NCBI GenBank assembly: GCA_013365325.1
Contig: JABVXV010000002.1
Location: 682,001 to 746,000, forward strand
Reading direction: 5' to 3'
Length of the DNA stretch: 64,000 bases
DNA from: Dipetalonema caudispina
Lineage: Eukaryota; Nematoda; Chromadorea; Rhabditida; Onchocercidae
Position 1 is the stretch's first letter, and every line of letters begins with the position of its first letter. A program made the translations under genes and the position numbers. Below the pieces are notes generated by a model, which saw nothing but the letters and a program-made list of their open reading frames with translations, did not search any database and was not told the origin of the DNA. This document shows positions 11,933 through 28,948 of this stretch, one piece after another.

Positions 11933-14053
11933 CTATACTTTCGAAGTGGTTGAATGACAAAACGGTCTGAATGGCAATACTGTTTCCAGTAATATCTTTG
12001 AGAAAAACGCTGCACTCAAATTGGATATACCGATATTTTTCAAAAGTTGTTTCAGCCAATGCCTGGTCGATTTGTCATCTGCAAGGACCCGCGTAAAAGT
12101 TTCGTCCCTCAGCTGATCCGGTAAACACTGTCGTAATGCCTGCAGCGCTCTGAAAAATATTAATTATCTGCAAACAAAAATTGGAGAATAAAAAAATACT
12201 TTTTTTGCTTGCAAAGGGAAAGAAATGAACGATTCTACTTCGCGATCAAAGCTGTACATTTCTTACAACTGAAATTAGACAAATGAGAGGAAATAATTGC
12301 CTTGGATTATCGGAAAGACGACTGTAACAGCGAACAACATGCTTCAAAAGTCGCTGTGATGGTTCTTTGGCCAAATGCAACACCATTTTGCCCTGCAATA
12401 TGATTAGACGTATCCATACACTCCACCCTTGAACAATGCAAGAGCCTTCCTACCAAATCAGATCACTCAAAATGCGGTTCAAGTCATCGAAGTTCACAGC
12501 ATAGCCATTTCTATTCACCAAATTTAGGTACGACGCAAGTAAGACAGGAATTATTCAACAATAAACATACTTTTACAACGTAATTTTGGATCTCATTACA
12601 AAAATTGTTCAGCATGCACACAAGAGTCGCTCGTGAGGCTAAAATATTTATGAGCTAACCAAAATCATAGCAACGTGAGAAAAGCGTTCATAAGTTTGAC
12701 AGATGTATGCTAAACCAGTATCATCAAGCAATATTTTCTGCAGAATGAAGGTGGCCACTGTTTTTGATAATTCTGTTCCATTTTCCATAATCCGCAAACA
12801 CAACGGAATTATTTCTGTTGAAAGAAGAAACTGGATAACTTCCTACAAAAAATTATTCTATAGAACAAAACTGGTCAGAATTATAACAGTTATTTGGAAT
12901 TAAATTTAGAACTTTATTGGTTCCTCAATTCATGAGCTTACCTGTTCATCAGTTTTCACCAACGCACCAATAACACCTAAAGACGTTAAGCGAAGATATT
13001 CGAACGGTCGCGAAGTCTTCGTTGTATGCAAGAATGGGTACAGGAACAACGGAATATGGGCTACAAAAAACAAATTATATAAATATTTCGACTTTTTGAA
13101 TTCGACATTTTTATCTTTTACAATCCCCATATCAGCTTCCTCAAATTAAATAAAAATATTAGCAGTGGCAACTGGCTGCGAAGTTGTATCTGTTATATAG
13201 AATGGATTTTTCTGAAAATTTAATAGTGATCCACAATCTTATACATATAGTCCTGTCACGAATTTAAAAATAAAAAACTGCTTATTATTAGATGTAATAC
13301 TTGATAAATTTATTTGAAATGTAAACTACGCTAAAAGAGTGCTAACAGCGGAAAAATAAGTAACGGCTGAAGGTATATATTGAAGGGGATTGTAGCTCAG
13401 AAAAATTAAACTAAATTGCATTAAAGAACTAATGTTAAACTCTAAAAGTTATCACTGATCTCTCCTAAAAATTTAAAAAATTACCTTGCAAAAATGGACT
13501 TCTAGTTTCCTTGTGTGATGCAACACATTGCATCAAAGCTAAAGCATTACAAACGCGATTCGACTGCCCTGCAGTAAGTGTTGGTGGCATGATTGCTGGA
13601 TAGATTGAAATTACTTCTTGTAGCAGTGAAGCCATTGAGCCAAATGAATACCACAACCATAAAGGTAGATCAGGAACCGTTTCTCGCTTTTTGCTGTACT
13701 TACATACAATGAAAAATTGAAATGCATCTTTAAGCTACTAAAAATCCCAATATTTTATTTCTTTCAAATAGAAACCGCTTAAAATTCCAAAAATCATAAA
13801 ACGCCTAATGTTCATACAACCGTTTGAACTTTTGGACTGCACTAACTTAGAAGGAAAGCAATGGATATTAAGATCTATGATCACTTAAGGCTCGCCACAA
13901 GAACGAAGCAAACACTGATGAAAAGTACCTCAGTTCCAGAAGTGCTTGTTCTCGCTTACTTGAATCACTCAGATCCAAGATCCACTCAAACACTTGTTCC
14001 TTATCAATAGCTTCCACCTGGGAAGATCCAGTACCACCTCCACCAGCGTCCAT
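11933..14053 (-). CDS. ntl-9: CNOT9/RQCD1/Caf40 orthologue, CCR4-NOT complex subunit
   Basis: Six exons close in frame to 314 residues (human CNOT9 299): 14053-13929, 13693-13485, 13060-12942, 12842-12660, 12392-12301, 12149-11933. Nearly the whole protein is the armadillo-like Rcd1 domain and is highly conserved: [98 protein letters not shown]9 binds NOT1 and, through Trp pockets, GW182/Bam-like peptides, helping recruit the deadenylase to mRNAs. Intron 5 begins with GC rather than GT (base 12300 leftwards). The last about 30 residues (after LKQLLKNIG) do not resemble the human tail and may include read-through of an unseen last intron. It lies about 0.5 kb downstream of eif-3.M on the same strand. 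Confidence 0.96.
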
Positions 14054-14571
14054 TCAACGATGTTTGCAACGACACCTTAAATACAAAGAATTTGCACAGA
14101 ATCGTATAATTTATAAGATACACGAGCATACTTTCACGAAAGAAACAAAATGATCTAAAGGAAGAATGAGACCCTAAACCTCACATTGTAAACCCTTTCA
14201 AAGACTTTAGAACCTGAAATCAATCTGCAGCAAAAAAAATAAACGGTAAAGTTGCACAAATGAACGCAAATTTAAGACAATAATAATCACCACACGAAGT
14301 TTATTACACTATCGAAGTTACAACCAAAACGAATTTACCAACAACGGGTCGTTTTTCAAATGATTAACGAGTGTCACTTATCAAGCATTTACTTGGTAAG
14401 AACTCAGCGTTACAAATCTCCATTTACCATTAACTATATTTTTCCTTTGTTAATTATGACAAACTTTAACCGTTACAATGAGTGAAAAATATCACACTAT
14501 AATCTTAAAATATTAACATAGTTGACAGATACAACAAACAATGCAAATGAATAAGAACAAGTACATATAAA
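14054..14571. other. Spacer between eif-3.M and ntl-9 (same strand)
   Basis: 518 bases, no exon seen. Holds the eif-3.M 3' end and the 5' region of ntl-9. The spacing would fit an operon spacer in a clade III nematode, but no diagnostic element was identified. Confidence 0.5.
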
Positions 14572-17392
14572 TTACGTGGTGCCACTATTAGCATAGACAT
14601 TCTTGATATTTTCGTGTGATGTACTCAAGCTACCGATTAATGCAATAAGTCGCTTTCGAAGAAGCTCCCATTGTGGACGACCAAAACTTCGATGTTGAAG
14701 CGACGTCACGTTGAGTTCTTTCTTTAATTCATTTATCTTACCCTGAAACACATGCTTGTATGGAACGAATGCATTACGCAAAAAATACTACTGGTGCAAC
14801 GAAACATTTTAAATAAGTTCTCAAGGTAAATTATGCTTTGTAATTAGATTTTTAAAATTTCCTGAGGGAAACAAAAAGAGACGTACGCTGATTGCATTTA
14901 TTCTAATTGCTTCAATTATAAATTCCTCGAGCTCTTCATTTTCTGGTATATCAACTTCAAGCGATAAATCATGAAGAGATATGACCTGCAAATAATCTGG
15001 CATTAAATATGGCCGAAAAACTTCGTTATTTAAGAATACTTGCACTGTTATCTAGTAGGTTCAATTTAAATCTTCCAAAATCAAAAAGTAAAATGTTATT
15101 TTATTCTATTATCTAAGCTTGGTTTTGTCTGAATTTTAAATTCAAGATGAACAGGATAATTTGTCACATACTTCAACACAAAATTTTATTTTTTGTTTCT
15201 TTAAATCAATAAGAACTTACAGTCTTTTTTTCGGCCATATCCATCAGCGTTAGCAACCGCATCTTCTTGATCAAAACTGTATCATCAACGTGCAACTTTT
15301 CACTAATGAAAGTTGGATGTTTCGCAACAAAGGTTTGATAATCTTTCAAAGTACCTTGAGAAAACAGCTTTAACACCTCATGCATCAATGGGTCGCTCTG
15401 AAAACACATTCAGTAACAATGATAAACAAAGGGAGTTTAGCCATTCAAGTGACAGTTCTATTCTACTCACTATATCATTGGCAGATAAAGTGGTAGTAAA
15501 CGAATAAAAAAATGAAATGGATTGAAAACTATGCTTTCCTATATAGACGTATAAATAAACTGAACGCTGCCCCATCGATAATTACTTGCAATTGAATCAT
15601 TACGCCCAACTAATGTCCACATTTTTACTAATGAATAACTTTTTGAATAAATGCTATACTTTTTCTAGCAACTGCACTGCAGAAAGTCGTAAAAGGTGAT
15701 CAAAACTGAATGATTTCGGGTCAACGATTGCTGTTCTCACGCATTCACGAGCATCTTCTATAGCAGATACGGCATCAGCATCGGTGTATGTTCTCAGTAA
15801 AGCTGTCATTGTCTAAAACGGGGAAAAAATATACTATCAATAACACAGTAATGACTCCACATCATCTAAGAAATTGTGAACGATTAGTCAACGGAAAAAA
15901 AGTAACTGCGGTTTTTGTACAGCTGAAATTTGCCATTTGATACTGCAATATATTTTCAAATAAATGTGGTTATATTACAGATACTTTTATTATGCACTTC
16001 TGGTTGTATCTATAGTGAACATTACTCTGTCTTATTCTTAATTTTGAGCTATTTGGTAATCTTCAATATTACAGTTTTACAACTTCGGCGAACTTATTAC
16101 ATTTGAGAAACATTCTCAGCAAATCGATGAAAAAAAATTGAACAGTATGAAGCTTCTAGTCGATAACTGTCAACTGAAAGCACTTACTTCCTCGCACGAC
16201 AATGCATAACCAATGTTTCAAAAGTTAAACGAATTAAGTGCAAAGTTTCACCTAACCCACCATATTCAACAGATTTCTGCGAACTGACTTCTACTCATTT
16301 AAGCATCTTAACAACTTTAGCAGAAAAACGCTCCCACAATTAATAACCTGCAAGAAATATTTTCCATATTTCCCCGAATTCCAATCATGGATTTGTTAAG
16401 ACCTAGCTCTAATGATTTAAAATTCATGATACAAAACCGCAACTACTTTCGCGTCAACTTAATACTTCTGTCTTATTGCTATAAACATTATCAAACTAAC
16501 TTTAGCTGCCTGATCCGCCCTTCCATCATGTATAAGAGCCCAGTGAATCAACCGTAAAAGACTACGCTGTTGCTTCTGATCCAATGACCAACGACTGATG
16601 TATTCATTCACTTTCTCAGTACTTGTATCCAGATCCCCAATAATTCGCGCGCGTCCGCACAAAGCTACTAAGGCAACATAAAGGGCATGTTGCACTCGTG
16701 GATGCTTATTAAAAGCAAAAAATAAGTTTGAAAGCGTTCGAACAGCTGATGAAGCCTGAAAATTTGCCATAAATTGCAAGTACCGAAATAAAAAAAAAAA
16801 AAAACCAACCATTCATCAATCCTGGCTGCTTAAATCATAGTAGTATGAGGATAGAAAGAGCTCAAAATTACCGAATCATTTACAGATAAGATGCCCTAAA
16901 ATGAAATATGAGAATAGTTCCATTACTATAAAATCGAGTCAGAGTGGTAATAAAAGCATTAATGAACAGATCGAGCAACTCACATTGCTATTCCAGCCAG
17001 TGCCTTTGAAATTCTCCGAGGATAACTGCTGACAGAATTCATTGATTATTCTCTCGGCTGATTCCGGTGTCAGTACGACAATAAGCGATGATATAGAATT
17101 CAAAATCATTTCCACTTCTTTCTCACTTTCCAAACTACCCAAAACAGCAACTGCTTTAACCAATTCTTCCAAATTCTCACTGAAATCGGCAGGTCCTGAA
17201 AAGCACAACTGATTTTTTTCAATATGATCAGTGTAGTAAGATATCAACAATTCTTCCTTTATAACATAAAACAATAAACAAACCCTCTTCGTTAATTGAT
17301 GAACCATGCTCTCTCATATATGCACGCAATTGCTGTAATTGTATTCGATCATCTGTGAATGCAAATACAGGTAGAGCTTTTGTATCCGCCAT
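14572..17392 (-). CDS. eif-3.M: Translation initiation factor eIF3 subunit M (PCI domain)
   Basis: Eight exons close in frame to 399 residues (human eIF3m 374): 17392-17284, 17195-16984, 16895-16872, 16755-16501, 15812-15660, 15397-15221, 14985-14887, 14742-14572. The N-terminal half is a helical repeat ([34 protein letters not shown]). The PCI domain spans about residues 215-375 ([65 protein letters not shown], where human has HRTFGKQQW). eIF3m is a core subunit of the eIF3 octamer that recruits mRNA to the 40S ribosome; its C. elegans orthologue CIF-1 is reported to be shared with the COP9 signalosome. Exon 3 is a 24-nt microexon. A clean TTTCAG acceptor 10 bases before the ATG suggests trans-splicing. 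Confidence 0.95.
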
Positions 17393-17402
17393 GTTTTAAT
17401 TG

Positions 17403-17412
17403 CTGAAAGATA
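17403..17412 (-). promoter_or_regulatory. Probable spliced-leader acceptor of eif-3.M
   Basis: On the - strand, ATATCTTTCAG ends at 17403, leaving a 10-nt 5' UTR before the ATG at 17392, with no upstream coding exon in phase. This is the usual layout of a nematode trans-splice site. Inferred from sequence only. Confidence 0.5.
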
Positions 17413-18427
17413 TCTCAAATGAAATTAATTCATCACACCTCATCCCATCCCTGGTCTCTTTTATGTAACACAACTGCTGAAACCAATCTCAACTTGACTC
17501 GCTTTGAAATTTGTAGATCCTCTAGAAACTAATATTGTATGTTGCTTTGGAGAGTAGTGAAGGTGAAGTATATCGCTTTCGATTACGATTTCAACAGACA
17601 GTTCAGATTATGAATTCGCAAAAAAGTCCGTTGTAACGGAAATTAAAGTTCGGCCATGAGTAGGGGAAAATGAAAAAGTACTAAACGTTTATGAGTAGAT
17701 AGAACGCATTGCATAATATGTCAGGGATAAGTCAACAGGCAATGAACAAAGGCAGAAGTGCTTGATTTCCTCCACGATCGCTGTTATAACTCGTTATTTT
17801 CATTTTATGAAATCCCTTTTTTTTCAATTCCCAAGAAAAATCTCCATAATATTTTAAGCACGATATTAATGGACTGAACTTTAATACAATGTTTCCGTCC
17901 TATTTAGTTATCAAACTACTACTTCCATTCACCACTGATTCTATATACGCTCTTGAAAATAACAGATATTCATAGTCTTCGAAAATTTGTTCAGAATTAG
18001 TGGCAAAGATACTGATGACAATTTCCATGTACTAGCGCTTCGAAAATTGTCAATGATCATACACCAAAAATGCATCGATCAAATCTTGCCATGCCATTAA
18101 TAACTCGAGGTTCATAAGACGGCTGCAAGTTCAACTCACTCAATATCATGCTATAAATATTATGAAAGTCCTTCTTGGAAATGGCTCTCTGATTGCTGAC
18201 AAGTGCAATAGTAGCGACCTCAGAGTTGGGACGTACGTAAAACAATAATTGGATCCACGAACAAACCAACAGCTGACAAAGCGTTTATGAAGTATTTTAT
18301 TTTGGAATCTTTCAAGAACTTTTCCACAAATCCGACACAAGGAAGACCATTTATGACAAAAAACATTTTGCAGCTCGTGTAGCTATGCTCTACTCAACGA
18401 AATCAAAAATACACTATCCGTCAATAA
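17413..18427. other. Spacer between mrps-5 and eif-3.M, with one unexplained ORF
   Basis: About 1 kb between two same-strand genes. The right part (18057-18360) is unusually open on the - strand and is listed separately. The rest is AT-rich with no exon seen. Confidence 0.45.
18057..18360 (-). CDS. Unrecognised ORF(s) just downstream of mrps-5
   Basis: Two overlapping - strand frames look protein-like. One starts at an ATG near 18365 (MFFVINGLPCVGFVEKFL) and runs 48 codons. The other, open from about 18295 to the stop ending at 18057, reads VRPNSEVATIALVSNQRAIS and ends with RFDRCIFGV. They are in different frames and no intron of reasonable size joins them. No family recognised. It could be a broken small gene or composition-driven chance inside the mrps-5 3' region. 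Confidence 0.2.
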
Positions 18428-21400
18428 TTATCTTTCCTCAAGCTTTGGTAGAATTTCCGACAAGCCAATTCCTTTTGGCAACGGAATTAATCCATTTATC
18501 ATATCCTGATGTTTTTGTTCAGCCCATTTCCGGCGTTCATCACGAGTCCAACGCGGCGATATAACATCATCAGCCATCAGCCGTATCATGCTCTAGAAAA
18601 ATGATAATGAAACAATAATTGTTTTTTAATGAAACAGCAATTTTCCATTAACTTAGGATATGAACAACAAGTTTGATGATGGATGAAACATATCTCAAGT
18701 TAATTAAAAATTACCGTTTCTGTCAAGAATGCTTAACATGAATGAGAAATCTTTCTTTTGACCTTACGAAAATTAACTGTTCTTACATTAATTTGAAAAA
18801 AAAAAACACCCACACACGAAAATAAAAAGAAAAATGAGTACTTTATCCCTGTTTCGGAAGCGGTATTTGAGTGCTTCAGCAGCAAGATGGTTAGGCAGAT
18901 TTGCGTAGAAGGGGACCTGCTTTTTGATCAGTGGTAAACGTCCTTCGCCATAAAAATCATTTAGCAATAATTTCTGAAAATTCAGTTTTTCAATAGTAAT
19001 AATTTCATTTCTTTTTTATCAATTATCTGATTTGTAAAAATAAAAATGGGTCAATTGAATCTTTTTGAAGAAAAATATCAGGATTTCTTGCTAATAAAAC
19101 TTTCTACCCGCTGACTGCCATATAGACAGCGTAACAAATTGTAGAACTCACTTCTTTAGGTTCAATATCTCGTTCTGTTCTTAATTCTGATTGCAAAGGA
19201 GAAGCAACTTTGACAGGAAAATATCTTCTATGTGGAGAAAGTTCAACAACATGCAACTTTTTACGTTCTGCAAGCTGTTGATGGGTTTCTTGATTCAAAA
19301 GACCTGAAAACAATCACATGTAAATACCAATAATTGTCGGGAAAAACTTTTGATATAATTCTATTATACGATATGCGAAATTTCTTGGCAAATGAAATTT
19401 AATATATTTTGTGACATTTAAGTCTTAAATCATTTAACTTAATATCAACTCTGTTTATGATTGAAAACTCGTCACATATTCGATTTGTTTATAATTAAAC
19501 CGTCACATATAAATTTCGGTAATTCTTCATCTAGCATAAATTCAACTCTATTTATGATTGAGAATTCGTCACAGACCTTTGTAAACCACTCCTACTTCAT
19601 GTATATATATAAGAGCCAGGAAAAACCATTTTTGACCAGTCCCATTACAAAATCTGAGTAATCAATAATCGGTAAACATCAACTGTTATAAAAACAATTA
19701 ATTAACAGTTGGTATTATTCATCTATTATTCGAATAAATTCTACTGTAACTCTTATCTTCAATACACAATAAAGGAAGGAACTGCCCTTCCGAAAACCAT
19801 AATCAACAAGAGGAAACTCTTTCACAACAATAATAGGTAGAGAAAATAAAACAAGTGAATACAAACAAAGAACTAGGACCGTTTTCGTTTCTATTTACAG
19901 TTCCCAAGCTATATTCTCAAAATTATTATTTTCATTATAGACCTTTAAATGGCTAAAAATGCATAAAACAGAAAACGTGTAAGTCAACATTGCAAAAGCA
20001 TATGTAAGTCAGACACTCTCGAAAACAAATATTTAGAGCTTACTATCTAGCATTCAGCATTCTATGGTTATCATTTCCGGAAAGTTTTGAAGGAAGCGTA
20101 ATTGGAATGTGAATTTAAATCATGAACCTTCCCACTCACGTCGCCAAAACAAAGTTAAATAAGGAATGTACACGTAGCACAATGCTTGCCACTTAGAATT
20201 TGATTTCGATTTCGCAGAAAAAGCATCAACGATTGACAACTTTCACACTTATAGCTTCTATTTAATTCAATCAAATTTCCTTTTGAATTGGATGGTAATA
20301 ATACTCGTAACTAAGTCACTCTCAGTCCTCAAGAATTATCAAGTGAAAAGTAATATACCATATGTCAACTAGTATTAATTAAACACTACAAATAGGTCAA
20401 AAGTATAATGAATATAACCTATGGCTTGTACAAATTTAAGAAAATCTAGTCCAATCAAAAATTGGATAGTTTTTACGAACAAGTTCTCAACCGGAATTTT
20501 GAAAAATAAATTTTTTGAGAAGGCATTGAGAGATGCTAACTGGTGGAGCTATGAATCATCTGGTCGGGCATTACTGGGGAGATAACCCAGAATATCTCCA
20601 GTTTTGATTTTCACAATTTACTACTGAAATCAGAAGACACAAAGATTGAAGAATGGGAAGAATTCCAAAAAATATCACACCGGTATTGTCAAACGAGAAC
20701 TAGCAAATCGATACTAAACTTCAAAGAAAAACTAAAGATAATCATATATAAATTTCCATTATTTACTATCGCATTGTGCCGCACGTAAATTGTTTGTGTG
20801 CTATCTTTTCCAGCAGAGAAATCACTTTACTTCTCTGAATTTATCTGCCATCGTTTTTTGTATTAGTAGACATAATGTAAGAGAAAGATAAAAAAAATGG
20901 GATTAAAAAAGATACGCTGACAATTGAAACTCTACAAATAAGAATTGCACAACACACCTCTCAGTGTGACTCGTCGTTTTTCTTTTTTTAAATTAAGGAG
21001 AATTATGTGAAAAAAAATTTTGCAATTTCCAATCAATGCAATAATGAACTCACCTATAAAGAAAGCGTGCGTAAGTGCGATGTAATTTCTTGTAGAACCC
21101 ACCACCTTACATTCGAGATCTTTGATACCAAGTACCTGAAAACTGTTTGCCTTAAAATGTTTTCCGTACAAAAGAAAAAAGAATCGCCACATCCGAACTG
21201 AATGATTTTTTTTTTGATATGAATGATAACCAATAAATAAACAAAGTAGTTTGAAGATTTGCAACAAGCTCATAAAAGATAGCCAGCATGGTACCACGTT
21301 GGAAAAATTTCCCAAAACAGACAAAATTACCTCACAAATTTTAGTAAGTCTCGGATGAGCGACAACACCAAAACCTTTTGGTCTTCTTTGAGCAAAAATG

Positions 21401-22718
21401 CGAGTACCACGACACTCGGCGTAGAAATCTTGATAAATTGTACGGTTCTCTAAAAGTTCCACATACACCAATTTTCTTGATGCCATCTTCATACCATTCA
21501 CAATGGCACGAATATGATGCTTCAGACCAGCTTTGCCAATTGCATAACCGCCAAGACCATTTCCGTTACCCGTGATAATTAAAGCTGACATCGTGTGTTG
21601 TCGACCGTATGATGTCATATTTGTGATTCTTCGCAGCTACAATAAATAGAGACATAGAAGTTTAAACTAATTTAATGTGATAATGAAAAGAGAAAGCAAT
21701 ATGTCGAGAGAAGAACTTTATTTGGGCAGTATTATAAGCCATTATCATCGCCATTAATACGGAAATTCCTTTTCATACATTATTTATCAATTATTCATCA
21801 CCATCACTTTAAAATGGACAGCTTTGTTATCACTCAGGGCCGACACTCCCACTTTTCTCATAATGCCAGAATCAAAAAAATTTGTTGACGGATCTACAAA
21901 CAAAACATACGCACCTGAAGGCAATAAGTTTGAAAATCATTAAAATTAACATCATCAATAGGCGGTGGTGGACCCAATTTTTGACCTTCAATTCGAGTGC
22001 CAGCAAAACCACGTTCCAACGGATGTAACTTCTCTTTCACTCTTTTTTTCCTACAAAATTACAAACTAAGTCAGAATCTTTAAGTTATAATTTAAAGAAA
22101 ATGAAACCAAATTATTCAACAATTTTATATATTTGAATTTGTATTTGCATCATGACAAAAAGAAACTGACGAAGGTCGAGTAGCTATAATATTTTTCAGA
22201 CGTTCTTCAACAGCATCGATTTCTTCCTTTGTTTTCTCCATCACCACTGGCTCATCATTTGGTGTAGTTAGAGGTGCGTTCAAACCAGGATACTTTACTT
22301 TTAAAGGACCTGAAGAGTCCAATTCAAGTAAATTGAGTTTTCAATATACATATTCGACTTTAGCATACAAAGTAGACAAAATGCACTCACCGGCACCAAT
22401 GCGGTAAAATTTATGCAGATTTAGAATACTTTGGCGAGTTTTGGCTCGTCCTTTTTTAATACCAGCTGGTGAAAGTGATGTAACAGTCTTCCACAATTCT
22501 CGAGCAGGTTCTGAACATGAAAAGCGTAGGTCACCAACTTAACACAGATTAAGAGTACAGTAAATTACAAAGAAAGTCAGTTACAACCTAATCCTCCTCC
22601 CTCAACAATCATTAAATAGAAAAAATTCCATTTAAAAAAATTTTCGCAAATACTAACTTCTCATGAAAAAATTAACTGTATTCCGTCTTATTTGACCAAA
22701 CGGAATTAGCGATGCCAT
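18428..22718 (-). CDS. mrps-5: Mitochondrial small ribosomal subunit protein uS5m (MRPS5)
   Basis: Nine exons close in frame to 430 residues, the same length as human MRPS5: 22718-22658, 22510-22391, 22309-22171, 22050-21915, 21636-21331, 21135-21054, 19303-19152, 18973-18842, 18592-18428. The N-terminus (MASLIPFGQIRRNTVNFFMR) is a basic, acid-free mitochondrial presequence. Family landmarks follow: ELWKTVTSLSPAGIKKGRAK, YPGLNAPL, then the S5 RNA-binding fold (MSALIITGNGNGLGGYAIGK) and the S5 C-terminal domain (RRPKGFGVVAHPRLTKICE, GIKDLECKVVGS, LLNQETHQQLAERKKLHVVE). The last two exons are a divergent mitochondrial extension. The S5 protein sits near the mRNA entrance of the 28S subunit. In C. 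elegans, lowering mrps-5 extends lifespan through the mitochondrial UPR. Intron 6 is large (about 1.75 kb) and contains a diverged direct repeat. Confidence 0.96.
19445..19573. repeat. Diverged 32-bp direct repeat in mrps-5 intron 6
   Basis: Copies at 19445-19476 and 19542-19573 share 29 of 32 bases (TCAACTCT[G/A]TTTATGATTG...CGTCACA). A third short CGTCACATAT occurs between them (19501-19510). Probably an old local duplication. Confidence 0.7.
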
Positions 22719-23713
22719 CTCGCATAAAAAACGTTACGAAACCTGAAGCCCGAACTATCTCAACTCTTCGTACTGTTAAATGGCATCACAATAATTATTT
22801 TCCATTAGAAGCTGAAACAAAATACAATAAAATGTGAACACTCCAATAGTTCACCTCACATTCTTCACATTATCAAATTGGTATGAGAAGGCTACGTCCG
22901 CCTAATCTACCCTTAAATTAATTATTAATGTTTGAGCTACATTATTTCTCATGGATAATGCATAAACTAAAGCACTGCTTACAATTTACATGTGCAAGTG
23001 CAAATTGCAACATGCATAAATGAATTATTTGGACAAATCATTGCATACAGTCTTACAGCTTTCCAACCAGTTTAAAGAGATGACAATGCATATATACACA
23101 TAATCTTCGGACTAATACCCTTTCTATAAAAATTATTTCCTTATGGAAATTTTATTTGTCACAATCAGTCTGCCTCTTAAAAGCAATGGATAAAAATGAT
23201 GGAACACAACGAAACAAATGGCTACAAATATGCGCAATTAAGAAACAACCAAAATCATTGATAAGAAAGTGAATAAGAAATAAGTTAACACTTCTATGTG
23301 TTAAATGTACGATGCATTTACCCGTATCCGCTAACTTGGCTTAAAAAACATGTACAAATAAAAAGGAAATGATAGAAAGTCGTATCCCACGAATATAAGA
23401 TTAATTCAAACATTATACCAAGGAGCTATACTCCAACTGAAAACAATGGACGACCTTAATTTCCTTCAGGGATCAACTATTTTCACATCTGAACAATGCA
23501 GCAAGAATAAAGAGTAGAATAACATAATTCCATCACATATATCACAGGCATAGTCTCGATTTTTAATAAAGAAAAATGTAATTGGATAATAACAAAAAAT
23601 TAAATGAATAAAAATCTACAATAATGTATTTATGCAAATACTACAGTTATTTCCATGCTTTCAAGAGATATTGAAGAGGAGACTTTGCAAAGCATCTGCA
23701 ACTTGAAGATACC
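22719..23713. other. Spacer between sel-1 and mrps-5 (same strand)
   Basis: About 1 kb, AT-rich, no exon seen. On the - strand GGGCTTCAG ends at about 22746, 27 bases before the mrps-5 ATG, a possible trans-splice acceptor. Confidence 0.45.
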
Positions 23714-28925
<5,212 letters not shown>

Positions 28926-28936
28926 TATTGAGGAAC

Positions 28937-28948
28937 CTATAAACAAAA
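28937..28948 (-). promoter_or_regulatory. Probable spliced-leader acceptor of sel-1
   Basis: On the - strand TTTGTTTATAG ends at 28937, 11 bases before the ATG at 28925, with no upstream exon. Typical position of an SL1-type trans-splice site; inferred. Confidence 0.5.

Noticed and set aside
20932..21618. Long 228-codon - strand frame as a single exon
   Set aside because: Only 21636-21331 and 21135-21054 are MRPS5-like. The part between them is an intron that happens to stay open, with consensus donor and acceptor at its ends.
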